Positions 8,801-17,672 of a stretch of 34,740 nucleotides of DNA are shown here, piece by piece. The notes under the pieces are model-generated. The model searched no databases and was not told where the DNA came from. It worked only from the letters and a program-made list of their open reading frames with translations. A program made the position numbers and the translations under genes. Within the stretch, counting starts at the first letter, position 1. Every line of letters begins with the position of its first letter. Origin of the DNA: Sphingomonadales bacterium EhC05 (GTDB taxonomy: Bacteria > Pseudomonadota > Alphaproteobacteria > Sphingomonadales > Sphingomonadaceae); assembly GCA_001650955.1 (NCBI GenBank), contig LXYP01000034.1, positions 1-34,740 on the forward strand. Reading direction: 5' to 3'.

Positions 8801-10414
8801 CTAGCTGCCTGTGACCAGAATCTGCGCGTAACGGTCGCGAATGACCTTTTTGTCTATCTTGCCCGTGGCCGTCAGCGGGACCGATGCCATGATGATCGCA
8901 TCCGGCATCCACCATTTTGCGATACGCGGCTCCAGCCAATCGCGCAGGTCGCTGCCGCTAACATCGCTGCCGTCATGCGACTCGATGAGCATGATTGGCC
9001 GTTCTTCCCATTTGGGATGATATACGCCGGTCACGGCGGCAACTTTTACGCCAGGGCAACCGGCCGCAATATTTTCCAGGTCGATCGAGCTGATCCATTC
9101 GCCTCCCGATTTAATAACGTCTTTCTTGCGATCGGTGATCCGCATGAACCCATATTTGTCGATGGTGGATATGTCGCCCGTGTCGAACCAGCCATCGCCG
9201 TCGATTGCCGAGCTGTCGGCCCGATAATAGCGTTCGAGAACCCATGGGCCGCGCACCATGAGCGACCCGGACTGTTCGCCATCATGGGGCAGTTCCTGAC
9301 CATCTTCATCGACAATCTTCATTTCGATGCCGAACATCATCCGCCCTTGCCGGGTCCAGATGATTTCATTCTCTTCCTCTTTGCCCAGCGCAGCCAGCGC
9401 GGGTGTTGGTGTGGATACGACGCCCAGCGGGCAGGTTTCGGTCATGCCCCAAATCTGCTGAACGGTAACGCCCTTGCTTTCGAAGCTTTCGGCCATATCG
9501 CGCGGAACCGCAGAGCCGCCGATTATTACCCGTTGCAGACTGCCGGTATCTTCACTGCTTTTTTCCAGATGATCGAGATATATTGTCCAGATTGTCGGGA
9601 CGCCGCCGGAAAAAGTCACATCCTCATCACGGATAAGTTGCTGCAGCGAAGGACCGTCAAACTTATCGCAGGGAAAGACGAATTTGACTCCGTTTATCGT
9701 TCCGGCAAAGGGCAGGCCCCAGGCCGTGGCATGATAGAGCGACTGACATGGCATCACCACGTCAAAGGCGGAGAAGCCAAGCGCACCGCTTAGCCCCGCA
9801 GCCAGCCCATGCAGGACAACCGCGCGGTGGGAATAAAGCACACCTTTGGGATCGCCTGTCGTGCCAGAGGTATAGCAAAGGAACGCGCCTGCATTTTCGT
9901 CAAGCTCCGGCCAGTCATAGCTGTCCGGTTCGGCAGAGATCATCTGCTCGTAACCCAGCCAGCCATCATCGGTGCGTTCTTCATCCGCAAGCACGATATA
10001 ATGTTCCACCGTTTCCAACTGCGGTTTGATCCGCTCTACAATTTCGGCCATATTGCGGTCGAGCAGCAGGGCCTTGCTCCCGGCATGGTTGATTGTGAAA
10101 ATCAGATGTTCGTCAGGCAGGCGGGGATTGGCCGTATGCAACACCGCGCCCATGCCAGGGACCGCAAAAAACAGCTCGAAATGGCGATGTGTGTTCCAGC
10201 TAAGCGAACTGACCCGGTCTCCGGCGGAGATGCCAAGCCGAGCGAGAGCGTGAGCGGCTTGCGCCGTCCGTCGCCAGGTTGATCCATAGTCATGGCGGGT
10301 GATCGGTTCATCGACATTCTTCGAGACGATTTCCTGTGACGCGTGGGCAACCGAAGCAAAACGCAATATGTCGATGATATTGAGCGGTTTGTCCTGCATC
10401 AATCCTGGCAACAT
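8801..10414 (-). CDS. Acyl-CoA ligase (AMP-forming, AlkK/medium-chain type)
   Basis: 537 residues of the ANL superfamily. Core motifs are in order: A3 P-loop [11 protein letters not shown] (about 181-191), A5 GMTE, A7 region FDTGD, A8 hinge [13 protein letters not shown] and the A10 lysine in TGKIDKK. It adenylates a carboxylic acid and passes it to CoA. Overall look and length fit the AlkK/medium-chain branch rather than acetyl-CoA synthetase or benzoate-CoA ligase. ATG at 10414 has a strong GGGGAGGAA 7 bases upstream; the hydrolase gene ends 19 bases earlier. In this operon it may activate the side-chain acid released by the hydrolase (isobutyrate if the substrate is p-cumate) for beta-oxidation. 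Activation of an incoming substrate is the alternative. Confidence 0.85.
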   Translation of the reverse strand: MLPGLMQDKPLNIIDILRFASVAHASQEIVSKNVDEPITRHDYGSTWRRTAQAAHALARLGISAGDRVSSLSWNTHRHFELFFAVPGMGAVLHTANPRLPDEHLIFTINHAGSKALLLDRNMAEIVERIKPQLETVEHYIVLADEERTDDGWLGYEQMISAEPDSYDWPELDENAGAFLCYTSGTTGDPKGVLYSHRAVVLHGLAAGLSGALGFSAFDVVMPCQSLYHATAWGLPFAGTINGVKFVFPCDKFDGPSLQQLIRDEDVTFSGGVPTIWTIYLDHLEKSSEDTGSLQRVIIGGSAVPRDMAESFESKGVTVQQIWGMTETCPLGVVSTPTPALAALGKEEENEIIWTRQGRMMFGIEMKIVDEDGQELPHDGEQSGSLMVRGPWVLERYYRADSSAIDGDGWFDTGDISTIDKYGFMRITDRKKDVIKSGGEWISSIDLENIAAGCPGVKVAAVTGVYHPKWEERPIMLIESHDGSDVSGSDLRDWLEPRIAKWWMPDAIIMASVPLTATGKIDKKVIRDRYAQILVTGS

Positions 10415-10433
10415 TTGCGCGTTCCTCCCCGGT

Positions 10434-11264
10434 TCAATTGCTTTTCAGAAATGGAAGGACCAGTTCTACGAAGCGGTCGCGTTTTTCGATCTGGGTCCAG
10501 TGACCGCAGCCCGAGAACAGGTGCAATTCGCTGTTCGGCAGGACTTTGGCGTATTCGACCGACAGTTCGAAGGGAACAATTATATCTTCGCGCCCGTGGA
10601 CCATCATTGTCGCATGGGGGAGCTGTGACAGCTTCTCATCGCTGGTGGAAAGTTCGGTCAGCCAGCGTTGCCGCGGCTCAGGGAAGAGGCTTGCATATTT
10701 TTCCTGCATGCCCGGCTGGATGCTCGCCTGATATCGCGACAAGACGATCTCTTCCTTCACCAGATCCGGATTATGAGCAAAGGTGCGCATCAAGGCGCGC
10801 ATATTGTCAATGCTGGGCTCGTAGCCCCATACATCTTCCAGGCCCTTGGTCAGTTTGAAATCGGTCCTGCCTGCCGCACCCATCAGTACCATGGCACCGA
10901 CTCGTTCGGGATAGCGCGTAGCCACGGCAAGCGTGAGCGCGCCGCCATAGCTATTGCCGATAAAATGCGCCTTGGCGATGTTCAGTTCGTCCATAAAGCC
11001 GACAATATGCTCGACCCAGCGCTCCATGGAAAAACCTTGAATATCATCAGGGAAATCGGTGTACCCGAAGCCCAGAGTGTCAGGCGCATAGACATGGAAA
11101 TGCTCGGCAAAATCGGGAATGACACCGCGCCAGTTGGCAAAGGCGGTGACCCCCGGACCCGATCCGTGGATCAGGATTAACGGCATGCCTTCTCCGGCCT
11201 CTATATAATTTGTACGAATGCCGCCAACATCGACGCGCTTTCCGATTTCCGGATTCTCAGTCAT
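10434..11264 (-). CDS. Meta-cleavage product hydrolase (alpha/beta hydrolase, MhpC/CmtE type)
   Basis: 276 residues from ATG 11264 (MTENPEIGKR). A GGAC site lies about 9 bases upstream; an in-frame GTG/TTG extension would add up to 16 residues and looks less likely. Oxyanion motif HGSGPG (about 33-38), nucleophile elbow GNSYGG (Ser105), acid in GREDIIVP (Asp227) and CGHW (His255) form the triad typical of C-C bond hydrolases such as MhpC, BphD and CmtE. These split the vinylogous 1,5-diketone from extradiol ring cleavage into 2-hydroxypenta-2,4-dienoate and a free acid. It lies between the SDR and CoA ligase genes on the same strand, and the plus arm provides the hydratase for its dienoate product. 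Confidence 0.85.
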   Translation of the reverse strand: MTENPEIGKRVDVGGIRTNYIEAGEGMPLILIHGSGPGVTAFANWRGVIPDFAEHFHVYAPDTLGFGYTDFPDDIQGFSMERWVEHIVGFMDELNIAKAHFIGNSYGGALTLAVATRYPERVGAMVLMGAAGRTDFKLTKGLEDVWGYEPSIDNMRALMRTFAHNPDLVKEEIVLSRYQASIQPGMQEKYASLFPEPRQRWLTELSTSDEKLSQLPHATMMVHGREDIIVPFELSVEYAKVLPNSELHLFSGCGHWTQIEKRDRFVELVLPFLKSN

Positions 11265-11312
11265 TAATTTTGTCCGTCCTTCCCTGGATTTACTTACTTC
11301 AACCGAAACCAA

Positions 11313-12071
11313 TCAAAGCATTGTCGTGCCGCCATTGACGCTAATGACCTGACCTGTAACAAACCCGGCCTCGTCACTGGCCAGATAGATAACCATCGAT
11401 GCCACTTCCGCTTCGGTTGCCGCGCGACCCATGGGTATGATGTCCAAAACCTTGTCCACCAGTTCGGGATTGACCCGGCGGACATCTTCCAGTTGCTGGG
11501 TCTGCACCGCACAGGGGGCAACCGTATTTACGGTGATGCCGTCACGGGCAAATTCGCGCGCCAGGCCGGTGGTCATGCCGTGCACGCCGCCCTTGGCCGC
11601 ATTATAGCCGGCATGATCGAACAGACCGTTGCGGACGGAATCCGCTCCCATGTTTATGATGCGCCCGAAACCGGCTTTTTTCATGTGTGGCAATGCGTGC
11701 CATGAGCACCATATGGCGGTCCACAGATTGCGATTGATGGTTTCAACCAGCGTTTCCGGCGTGTGTTCGAGAAATGGCGTTATTATACCGCCACCGGCAT
11801 TGTTCACCAGAATATCGATCTTTCCGAAATGCGCGACGGTTTTTGCAATCAGCGCGCCCGCGACCTCTTCCTTGGCAAGATTGCCATAAAAGGGGAGGCC
11901 GGCCTCGTCGGTACATGAATCAGAGCAGGCGGTATTGGCCGCATCTTCGGACAAGTCGCAAAATACGACTTTTGCACCATTTTCGAGTAGCTGGTTCGCA
12001 ATGGCTTCGCCGATGCCGCGGCCAGCACCCGTTACAATGGCAACGCGACCTTCGAGTGAATATTTATTCAT
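11313..12071 (-). CDS. SDR dehydrogenase, likely cis-dihydrodiol dehydrogenase
   Basis: 252 residues. Cofactor motif TGAGRGIG (14-21), NNAG (about 90-93), and catalytic Ser145, Tyr156 and Lys160 (YNAAK) define a classical short-chain dehydrogenase. Asp39 after beta-strand 2 (FCDL) suggests NAD rather than NADP. The usual role in such a cluster is to re-aromatise the cis-dihydrodiol made by the ring dioxygenase, giving the catechol. Its ATG (12069-12071) lies inside the end of the extradiol dioxygenase gene, an 8-base overlap. A TTG 4 codons upstream is a weaker alternative. Enzymes of this shape vary widely in substrate, so the specific reaction rests on the neighbours. Confidence 0.8.
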   Translation of the reverse strand: MNKYSLEGRVAIVTGAGRGIGEAIANQLLENGAKVVFCDLSEDAANTACSDSCTDEAGLPFYGNLAKEEVAGALIAKTVAHFGKIDILVNNAGGGIITPFLEHTPETLVETINRNLWTAIWCSWHALPHMKKAGFGRIINMGADSVRNGLFDHAGYNAAKGGVHGMTTGLAREFARDGITVNTVAPCAVQTQQLEDVRRVNPELVDKVLDIIPMGRAATEAEVASMVIYLASDEAGFVTGQVISVNGGTTML

Positions 12072-12966
12072 TGGCACCAACAATCACGCCGGTTTTGCCG
12101 AACCGGGGATCGGCTATACTGCCCCAGGTGTCGAGCACTTCTGGTTTGGGTTCCAGCGCGCGTGGCGGGCGTTCAGCCTGTTCCGTAATCTCTTCCATCC
12201 CAAAGCTATATTCTGCGGTCATTCCGTCCGGATCGAGGAAATAAAGAAAAATGCTGGTTGAGGGTAAGTGTCTTCCCGGACCAAAAACAATCGGTACTTT
12301 GGCCTTTTTGAAACGATTCATGCCAATGCCAATGTCGTCAATGTCGGTGACCATGAAATTGATATGGTTCAGACCGTCTTTTTCGCCTTCGAGAAGGGCA
12401 AAGCTGTGATGCAGCGGGTTGGGCCAGCAGCGTAAAAAGGCGATGCGGCCCGGTACATGGTCGGAAATCGCAAAGCCCAGATCTTCGACCCAGAATTTAT
12501 GCGCCTTGGCATAGCTTCTTACGTTGAGCACAACATGGCCCAGTCGTTCGATTTTTGCCAATTGCGGCGTAAAGGGCTGCCTAGCTATTGCCTGACCAAC
12601 ATAATATTCAAGTGTTAAGCCGGTATCCGGATTGTTGAAGCGAAAGGCCCTGTCCAAAAGCCGACAGGACAATTGGTTATCGTCATTCCATGCCGGTGCG
12701 TAGCCGCAGGCGTCCACATGCGCGAAGGCCTTGTCTAGTTCGGCATCATTTTCCAATTCGAATCCGACACCGGCGATTCCGGCAATATCGCCTTGGGTCA
12801 GAATAATATCATAGGGTTTGTCGCTGCAGCGCAGCCACATTTCGCCGTCTTTGTCTTGTTCCAGTTTCAAGCCCACCAGCTTTTCATAAAAATGCGCTGT
12901 CGCGGCAAGGTCGGTAACCTGCAGATGGGCATAGCCGAGCCGGGCATAGCGAATAGGGTGAGTCAT
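12064..12966 (-). CDS. Two-domain type I extradiol ring-cleavage dioxygenase (VOC fold)
   Basis: 300 residues. Two vicinal-oxygen-chelate domains are visible (about 8-125 and 142-260). The C-terminal domain carries the metal site: His144 (LGHVVLNV), the HHSFAL pair (186-187) and Glu252 (AEYSFG). It also has the family signature YFLDPDG with Tyr242, and His201. Such Fe(II) enzymes cleave catechols next to the hydroxyls; CmtC for 2,3-dihydroxy-p-cumate has a similar size and fold. ATG at 12966 is chosen because GGAGAAG lies 8 bases ahead; an upstream GTG/ATG pair (12984/12981) would put this site inside the gene. The beta subunit gene stops 14 bases before. The exact catechol is unknown. Confidence 0.87.
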   Translation of the reverse strand: MTHPIRYARLGYAHLQVTDLAATAHFYEKLVGLKLEQDKDGEMWLRCSDKPYDIILTQGDIAGIAGVGFELENDAELDKAFAHVDACGYAPAWNDDNQLSCRLLDRAFRFNNPDTGLTLEYYVGQAIARQPFTPQLAKIERLGHVVLNVRSYAKAHKFWVEDLGFAISDHVPGRIAFLRCWPNPLHHSFALLEGEKDGLNHINFMVTDIDDIGIGMNRFKKAKVPIVFGPGRHLPSTSIFLYFLDPDGMTAEYSFGMEEITEQAERPPRALEPKPEVLDTWGSIADPRFGKTGVIVGANE

Positions 12967-12980
12967 ATCATTCTTCTCCA

Positions 12981-13472
12981 TCACAATATGATGCTTATGC
13001 GCGCATGAGGGCGCAGCGCCTCCATGTCCAGAACACAGGTTTTTTTCGAAATTTTGAGTGCACCATCTCGTTCGACGAGGTCGTACAGATAGTGACCGAC
13101 GAACAGATCATGCGTGATGTCTTTTGCGCGAGACACGATGAAGGATGCGCGGGCGCGGACGATATCATTCTCTCGCGCGGCTTGAACATTGGTTACCAAA
13201 TGTCGCACTTTAGAGCGTGGATGTTCGCTGTGAGCGCCTACTTTTCCAAGGCGAACTACGCGTTCTTCCATGCGTTTGCGGTCGTCCATTACGTAGAATA
13301 GGGATGTGTCCGGGTCCGCCGTATCGCCATCCACATCATTGGGCGGTACATAATAATGAGCATCATTGGTATACAGCGTCAGCCATTCTGCCAATTGCCA
13401 GCTGTCGAGCAAATGTGCTTCGCGGATTAGTAAATCTTCGACCGTCAGACGCAGGATCAGGTTTTCATTCAT
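12981..13472 (-). CDS. Ring-hydroxylating dioxygenase beta (small) subunit
   Basis: 163 residues from ATG 13472 (MNENLILRL). The perfect GGAGG 9 bases upstream sits in the last codons of the alpha gene; a much longer open frame runs upstream into that gene but is a shadow. The fold is the NTF2/SnoaL-like cone of PF00866: an N-terminal EAHLLDSWQLAEWLTLYTND helix region, a central YVMDDRKRMEERV segment and an RARASFIV strand. Small subunits have no catalytic centre and hold the alpha3beta3 mushroom together. The gap to the alpha stop is 4 bases, the usual coupled alpha-beta pair. Confidence 0.88.
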   Translation of the reverse strand: MNENLILRLTVEDLLIREAHLLDSWQLAEWLTLYTNDAHYYVPPNDVDGDTADPDTSLFYVMDDRKRMEERVVRLGKVGAHSEHPRSKVRHLVTNVQAARENDIVRARASFIVSRAKDITHDLFVGHYLYDLVERDGALKISKKTCVLDMEALRPHARISIIL

Positions 13473-13476
13473 AGGT

Positions 13477-14733
13477 TCAATCCTCCGCCGCGGAAAGACG
13501 ACGATCCCACTCTGTCCAGAAGGCGCGCATCTGCATCTCATCGTCAAAAGATGGTTCACCCTCGCGGGCAAGGCCTTTTGAAATGTCATTATATTTGGCA
13601 TCGCCGCCAACGGCATAGCCTTGCTGACATTTCTCAATAGCCTCGACATCATCGGGCGTTGCAAAGCCGCCGGGCCCCAGAAACTCGGTGAAGTTAAACA
13701 GTCGATATTTCCGCAACCAATCGCTCTCTTCCACCGGAGCAAGGGACCATGCATTTACCTCAAGATAGTCAGGTGCGGTCGGGAAGAATGTCCGTACGGT
13801 TATCGCCATGATGTCATTGACCACCAGATTGGGAAAGATGATCATATTGCGATTTTTATGCGCTAATCTGTCGGCTCGCTTCTCGCCCAGCCGCTTTTGC
13901 AGCTTGCCGTAAATTCCATCAATCTCGGTCTTGCCTTCTTCTCCCCAGAGCGGCACCCAACTGGCCACCGGCCGGCCCCACGGCGCACTATATTCGATAA
14001 CCGCATGGCCATTATTCAGATCAATGCCGCCACCTTCCAGCGGGGTCGCTCCCAAGGCGCCATTGGCATTTTTCAAATATTCGAGATAGGTCGAATGGGT
14101 GCAGGCGGCGTGATAGCCATCAACGCTGTTTTCAGCGAGCAATTTCCAATTGCCGCGAATGGCATATTCTTGCGTTCCCCCCGTGACCGCCATACCCGAT
14201 TCACTATGCTCGGAGACAAGGTTCAGATAATCGCCTGCATCGGCCAGATAGGTCGCAAGATCTTCGCCATCATGGGAAAAATTGAGAAAGAAAAAATCGC
14301 CAATCCGGTCCAGCCGGGGTACATGGACCATCTGTTTCTGTGGGTCGGTTTTGAAGTCTTTGGGATAGCCCGCCGCACCGGGCAGCGTCATTAAATGGCC
14401 GTCTGAGCCGAATGTCCAGCCGTGATACATGCACATGAAAGCTGGCGATTTCCCGTGTCGTTCTCGGCAAACCATCGCGCCGCGATGCGGACAGGCATTA
14501 AACAGTGCGTGAAATTCGCCGTGCCGGTCTCGGTTAAACAATATAGGTCGGCGCGCAACTTTACGCGTAAGAAAGCTTCCCGGTTCCGGCAGTTCCGACG
14601 CATGGCCGAGATAAAGCCAGCATTTGTTGAAAATCTCGGCATATTCGCGCTCAAAAACCGCTTGATCGGTAAAGGCTTTTCGCGGGACCAGAAATTTATT
14701 CTGGCTGGGCTCGGAAATGATTCGGGCGTCCAA
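13477..14733 (-). CDS. Ring-hydroxylating dioxygenase alpha (large) subunit, p-cumate 2,3-dioxygenase-like
   Basis: 418 residues. The Rieske [2Fe-2S] motif is complete: CPH (Cys81, His83) and CMYH (Cys101, His104). The mononuclear iron site is D205-x2-H208-x4-H213 within ENSVDGYHAACTH, with the third ligand probably Asp361/362. The enzyme adds both atoms of O2 to an aromatic ring, giving a cis-dihydrodiol. The start is TTG at 14731-14733: the only upstream codons in frame are non-start codons running back to a TAA, and GAGG lies a few bases ahead. It heads the minus arm, with a promoter candidate at 14831-14859. The p-cumate assignment comes from the whole gene set, not from a search. No ferredoxin or reductase partner is nearby. 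Confidence 0.88.
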   Translation of the reverse strand: MDARIISEPSQNKFLVPRKAFTDQAVFEREYAEIFNKCWLYLGHASELPEPGSFLTRKVARRPILFNRDRHGEFHALFNACPHRGAMVCRERHGKSPAFMCMYHGWTFGSDGHLMTLPGAAGYPKDFKTDPQKQMVHVPRLDRIGDFFFLNFSHDGEDLATYLADAGDYLNLVSEHSESGMAVTGGTQEYAIRGNWKLLAENSVDGYHAACTHSTYLEYLKNANGALGATPLEGGGIDLNNGHAVIEYSAPWGRPVASWVPLWGEEGKTEIDGIYGKLQKRLGEKRADRLAHKNRNMIIFPNLVVNDIMAITVRTFFPTAPDYLEVNAWSLAPVEESDWLRKYRLFNFTEFLGPGGFATPDDVEAIEKCQQGYAVGGDAKYNDISKGLAREGEPSFDDEMQMRAFWTEWDRRLSAAED

Positions 14734-14799
14734 CTCTCTATCCTCATTTTACGCCCGGGCGACTTTACGGCCTTATTTCCGGGCAACCAGTGATTTGAA

Positions 14800-14817
14800 T
14801 TTCTTGCTTGAAAGAAA
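14800..14817. promoter_or_regulatory. Inverted repeat in leader of dioxygenase operon
   Basis: TTTCTT-GCTTGA-AAGAAA, 6-base perfect arms, lies between the predicted start of transcription (about 14824, minus strand) and the alpha-subunit gene. The site could hold a repressor or a LysR-type activator; no regulator gene is adjacent. Confidence 0.3.
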
Positions 14818-14830
14818 CCGTATGGATGGT

Positions 14831-14859
14831 ATGTAAATGAGAAATGGCAGGCTTGTCAA
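14831..14859 (-). promoter_or_regulatory. Sigma70-like promoter of dioxygenase operon
   Basis: On the minus strand TTGACA (14859-14854) is followed by 17 bases and TTACAT (14836-14831). It lies in the 172-base divergent gap and would give a leader of about 90 bases before the TTG start. I found no equally good promoter for the plus arm. Confidence 0.5.
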
Positions 14860-14905
14860 TCTTCTATTATGGCACGCCGTTTAATAATTGGAGAGTGGCA
14901 GCCCT

Positions 14906-15682
14906 ATGGATAATTTTGAAAATTTGGCGCATCGCCTGCGTAAGGCTTATTCTGGTGCACCCATTCCGCCGATGCGCGAATTGCTGGGTCCGACCGATGT
15001 AGATGGCGCTTATGCGGTACAGGCGGTCAACACACAATATTGGGTGGCCCAGGGCCGGAAAATTATCGGTCGAAAGGTAGGGCTGACGGCCAAGGCGGTG
15101 CAGGAACAGCTTGGCGTGCGCCAGCCCGATTTCGGTGTATTATTTGATGATATGGAAATCTCCGACGGCGGCACTCTGGAAGCTTCGCGGGTGATTCAAC
15201 CCAAGGCGGAAGCGGAGATTGCACTGATTATGGGATCGGACCTGCCCGACCATGTGGTTGATCGTGAAACGGTTGCAGCTGCCACGGCGCAGGCAGTGGC
15301 TGCCATCGAAATTGTGGATAGCCGGATTGCCGACTGGAAAATCACCTTTGCAGACACGGTTGCCGACAACGGTTCCTCGGCCATGTATGTGCTTGGCAGC
15401 GAGCGCAGGCCGCTTGACGGTCTTGACCTGTGGTCCTGCGGCATGGTGATGGAAGTGAATGGCGAAGTAGTATCCCTTGGCGCTGGTGCCGCCTGTTTGG
15501 GGCATCCGCTCGAAGCGGCAACTTGGCTCGCCAACATATTGGCGGAGCGCGGTGAACCGTTAAAGTCCGGCGACTTGATTTTAACCGGGGCGCTAGGTCC
15601 GATGGTGACCCTAAATCCCGGAGACAAGGTCAAGGCCAGCATTGGCGGCCTTGGCAGTGTTTCCTTCAACTATCAGGAATAG
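14906..15682 (+). CDS. 2-hydroxypenta-2,4-dienoate hydratase (2-keto-4-pentenoate hydratase)
   Basis: 258 residues from ATG 14906 ([10 protein letters not shown]); GGAGAG precedes it by about 11 bases, and an in-frame TTG at 14888 is less likely. The sequence matches the MhpD/DmpE/CmtF branch of the fumarylacetoacetase-like fold: [17 protein letters not shown] (about 55-72), a metal-site PKAEAEIA stretch, [10 protein letters not shown], and a C-terminal [12 protein letters not shown]. It adds water to the dienoate released by the hydrolase, giving 4-hydroxy-2-oxovalerate, with a divalent metal. First gene of the plus arm; the acetaldehyde dehydrogenase gene follows after 5 bases. Confidence 0.9.
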   Translation: MDNFENLAHRLRKAYSGAPIPPMRELLGPTDVDGAYAVQAVNTQYWVAQGRKIIGRKVGLTAKAVQEQLGVRQPDFGVLFDDMEISDGGTLEASRVIQPKAEAEIALIMGSDLPDHVVDRETVAAATAQAVAAIEIVDSRIADWKITFADTVADNGSSAMYVLGSERRPLDGLDLWSCGMVMEVNGEVVSLGAGAACLGHPLEAATWLANILAERGEPLKSGDLILTGALGPMVTLNPGDKVKASIGGLGSVSFNYQE

Positions 15683-15687
15683 ATGCC

Positions 15688-16644
15688 ATGACTCAAAAAA
15701 CCAAAGTTGCCATTATCGGTTCGGGCAATATTGGCACCGACCTGATGATCAAAATCATGCGGCTCTCGGAAGTGCTGGAAATGTTGGTCTTTGTCGGAAT
15801 TGATCCGCAGTCCGACGGTCTGAAACGCGCCGAGCGCATGGGTGTGGCCATCACAGCCGACGGCCTTGACGGCCTTGTCGCTATGCGCGAATTTGCGGAA
15901 ATCAGCATTGTCTTTGATGCCACTTCTGCGGGTGCTCATGCTCATCATGATGCCATATTGCAGAAAGCGGGCAAACGCGTCATCGATTTGACGCCCGCCG
16001 CTATCGGCCCCTATATCATTCCCTCGGTAAATGCGGACAGCCATCTCGATGCCCCCAATGTCAATATGGTGACTTGTGGCGGGCAGGCGACAATCCCGAT
16101 TGTCGCTGCGATAAACCGGGTGGCCAAGGTCCGCTACGGAGAAATAGTTGCTTCTATCGCATCCAAATCGGCGGGCCCGGGAACGCGGGCCAATATCGAC
16201 GAATTTACCGAAACAACTTCGAAAGCCATTGTCGATGTTGGCGGTGCGGATCGAGGGAAGGCGATTATCGTTCTCAATCCGGCCGAGCCTCCGCTGATCA
16301 TGCGCGATACGGTTTTCTGTCTAGCGGAAGATGGAGACCAGAAAGAAATTGCGCGTTCGGTCGAGGAGATGGTCCGGGAAGTGCAAAAATATGTGCCTGG
16401 ATACCGGCTCAAACAGGCGGTGCAATTTGAGTATATCGGTTCGAATAAGCCACTGCATATACCTGAGATGAAGGACCATGATGGAGGCAATTTTACCGGT
16501 CTGAAAGTGTCGGTATTTTTGGAAGTAGAGGGTGCTGCGCATTATCTTCCGGCTTATGCAGGCAATCTGGATATCATGACATCGGCGGCGATGAAAACCG
16601 CCGAAAGAATTGCACTACGAATGCAAGACGGGGTCGCAGCATGA
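15688..16644 (+). CDS. dmpF: Acetaldehyde dehydrogenase (acetylating)
   Basis: 318 residues, typical for the MhpF/DmpF family. The NAD-binding GSGNIG (11-16) opens the protein and the catalytic cysteine is Cys130 in [21 protein letters not shown] and the C-terminal [11 protein letters not shown] are also family blocks. It oxidises acetaldehyde with CoA and NAD to acetyl-CoA, and works in a channelled complex with the aldolase. Its stop overlaps the aldolase start (ATGA at 16641-16644), as expected for partners made together. The product enters central metabolism and could feed the nearby lipid operon. Confidence 0.94.
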   Translation: MTQKTKVAIIGSGNIGTDLMIKIMRLSEVLEMLVFVGIDPQSDGLKRAERMGVAITADGLDGLVAMREFAEISIVFDATSAGAHAHHDAILQKAGKRVIDLTPAAIGPYIIPSVNADSHLDAPNVNMVTCGGQATIPIVAAINRVAKVRYGEIVASIASKSAGPGTRANIDEFTETTSKAIVDVGGADRGKAIIVLNPAEPPLIMRDTVFCLAEDGDQKEIARSVEEMVREVQKYVPGYRLKQAVQFEYIGSNKPLHIPEMKDHDGGNFTGLKVSVFLEVEGAAHYLPAYAGNLDIMTSAAMKTAERIALRMQDGVAA

Positions 16645-17672
16645 CTTTTGATCCGACGAAGCAGAAATTATATATTCAGGATGTTACCTTGCGCGATGGG
16701 ATGCATGCGGTGCGGCACCAATATGGGCTCGACCATGTGCGCAATATTGCACGCGCGCTGGACAAGGCCAAAGTTGATGCCATCGAAGTAGCGCATGGCG
16801 ACGGTCTGCAGGGGTCCAGCTTCAACTATGGATTTGGCGCACATACCGATTGGGATTGGATAGGTGCGGTTGCAGAGGTGCTGGAACACAGCATTCTGAC
16901 AACATTATTACTGCCGGGAATTGGGACGATACACGATCTGAAACGTGCCTATGAGCTGGGCGTGCGATCGGTGAGGGTGGCCACTCACTGCACAGAGGCT
17001 GATGTCGCCAAACAGCATATCGAATATGCACGCGGCCTTGGCATGGATGTTTCCGGATTTTTGATGATGAGTCACATGGCGGAACCCGATGCTCTCGCCC
17101 AGCAGGCCTTGTTGATGGAAAGCTATGGCGCACATTGCGTCTATGTAACCGATAGCGGCGGCGCGATGACGATGGATCAATATGCTGCGCGTGTGCAGGC
17201 CTATGACCGCGTGTTGAAGCCTGAGACACAGCGCGGCGTCCATGCTCATCATAATCTTTCGCTCGGCGTGGCCAATTCCATTGTTGCTGTGCAAAATGGC
17301 GCCATCCGTGTTGATGCAAGCCTTGCCGGAATGGGCGCGGGGGCGGGCAATGCGCCGCTGGAGGTATTCATCGCCGCCGCAGATGCCCACGGCTGGCAGC
17401 ATGGAACCGATCTTTTTGCGCTGATGGATGCGGCGGAAGAACTCGTTCGCCCGTTGCAGGATCGACCGGTGCAGGTGGACCGTGAAACGCTGACTTTGGG
17501 CTATGCCGGTGTTTATTCCAGCTTCCTGCGCCATGCCGAAAAGGCAAGTGCGGAATATGGTATTGATACGCGGACGATATTGGTGGAACTGGGCAGGCGA
17601 AATATGGTCGGAGGACAGGAAGATATGATCGTAGATGTTGCGCTCGATCTGCTCAAGGAACAAGGAAAGTGA
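16641..17672 (+). CDS. dmpG: 4-hydroxy-2-oxovalerate aldolase
   Basis: 343 residues of the DRE-TIM metallolyase group. The N-terminal [14 protein letters not shown] (about 14-27) carries the Arg-Asp pair and catalytic His of DmpG/Mhp[10 protein letters not shown] at about 201-209 supplies the metal-binding histidines, and the C-terminal communication domain follows. It splits 4-hydroxy-2-oxovalerate to pyruvate and acetaldehyde and passes the aldehyde to the dehydrogenase encoded just upstream. Overlaps at both ends (ATGA with the upstream gene, GTGA with the downstream one) indicate tight translational coupling. Confidence 0.94.
   Translation: MTFDPTKQKLYIQDVTLRDGMHAVRHQYGLDHVRNIARALDKAKVDAIEVAHGDGLQGSSFNYGFGAHTDWDWIGAVAEVLEHSILTTLLLPGIGTIHDLKRAYELGVRSVRVATHCTEADVAKQHIEYARGLGMDVSGFLMMSHMAEPDALAQQALLMESYGAHCVYVTDSGGAMTMDQYAARVQAYDRVLKPETQRGVHAHHNLSLGVANSIVAVQNGAIRVDASLAGMGAGAGNAPLEVFIAAADAHGWQHGTDLFALMDAAEELVRPLQDRPVQVDRETLTLGYAGVYSSFLRHAEKASAEYGIDTRTILVELGRRNMVGGQEDMIVDVALDLLKEQGK

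Noticed and set aside
8780-9793. 337-codon open frame on the plus strand
   Set aside because: It runs antisense to the CoA ligase, which has all ANL motifs in order; the plus frame shows no family pattern or ribosome site.
13473-13754. N-terminal extension of the dioxygenase beta subunit
   Set aside because: It lies inside the alpha gene in another frame, and a perfect GGAGG marks the start at 13472.
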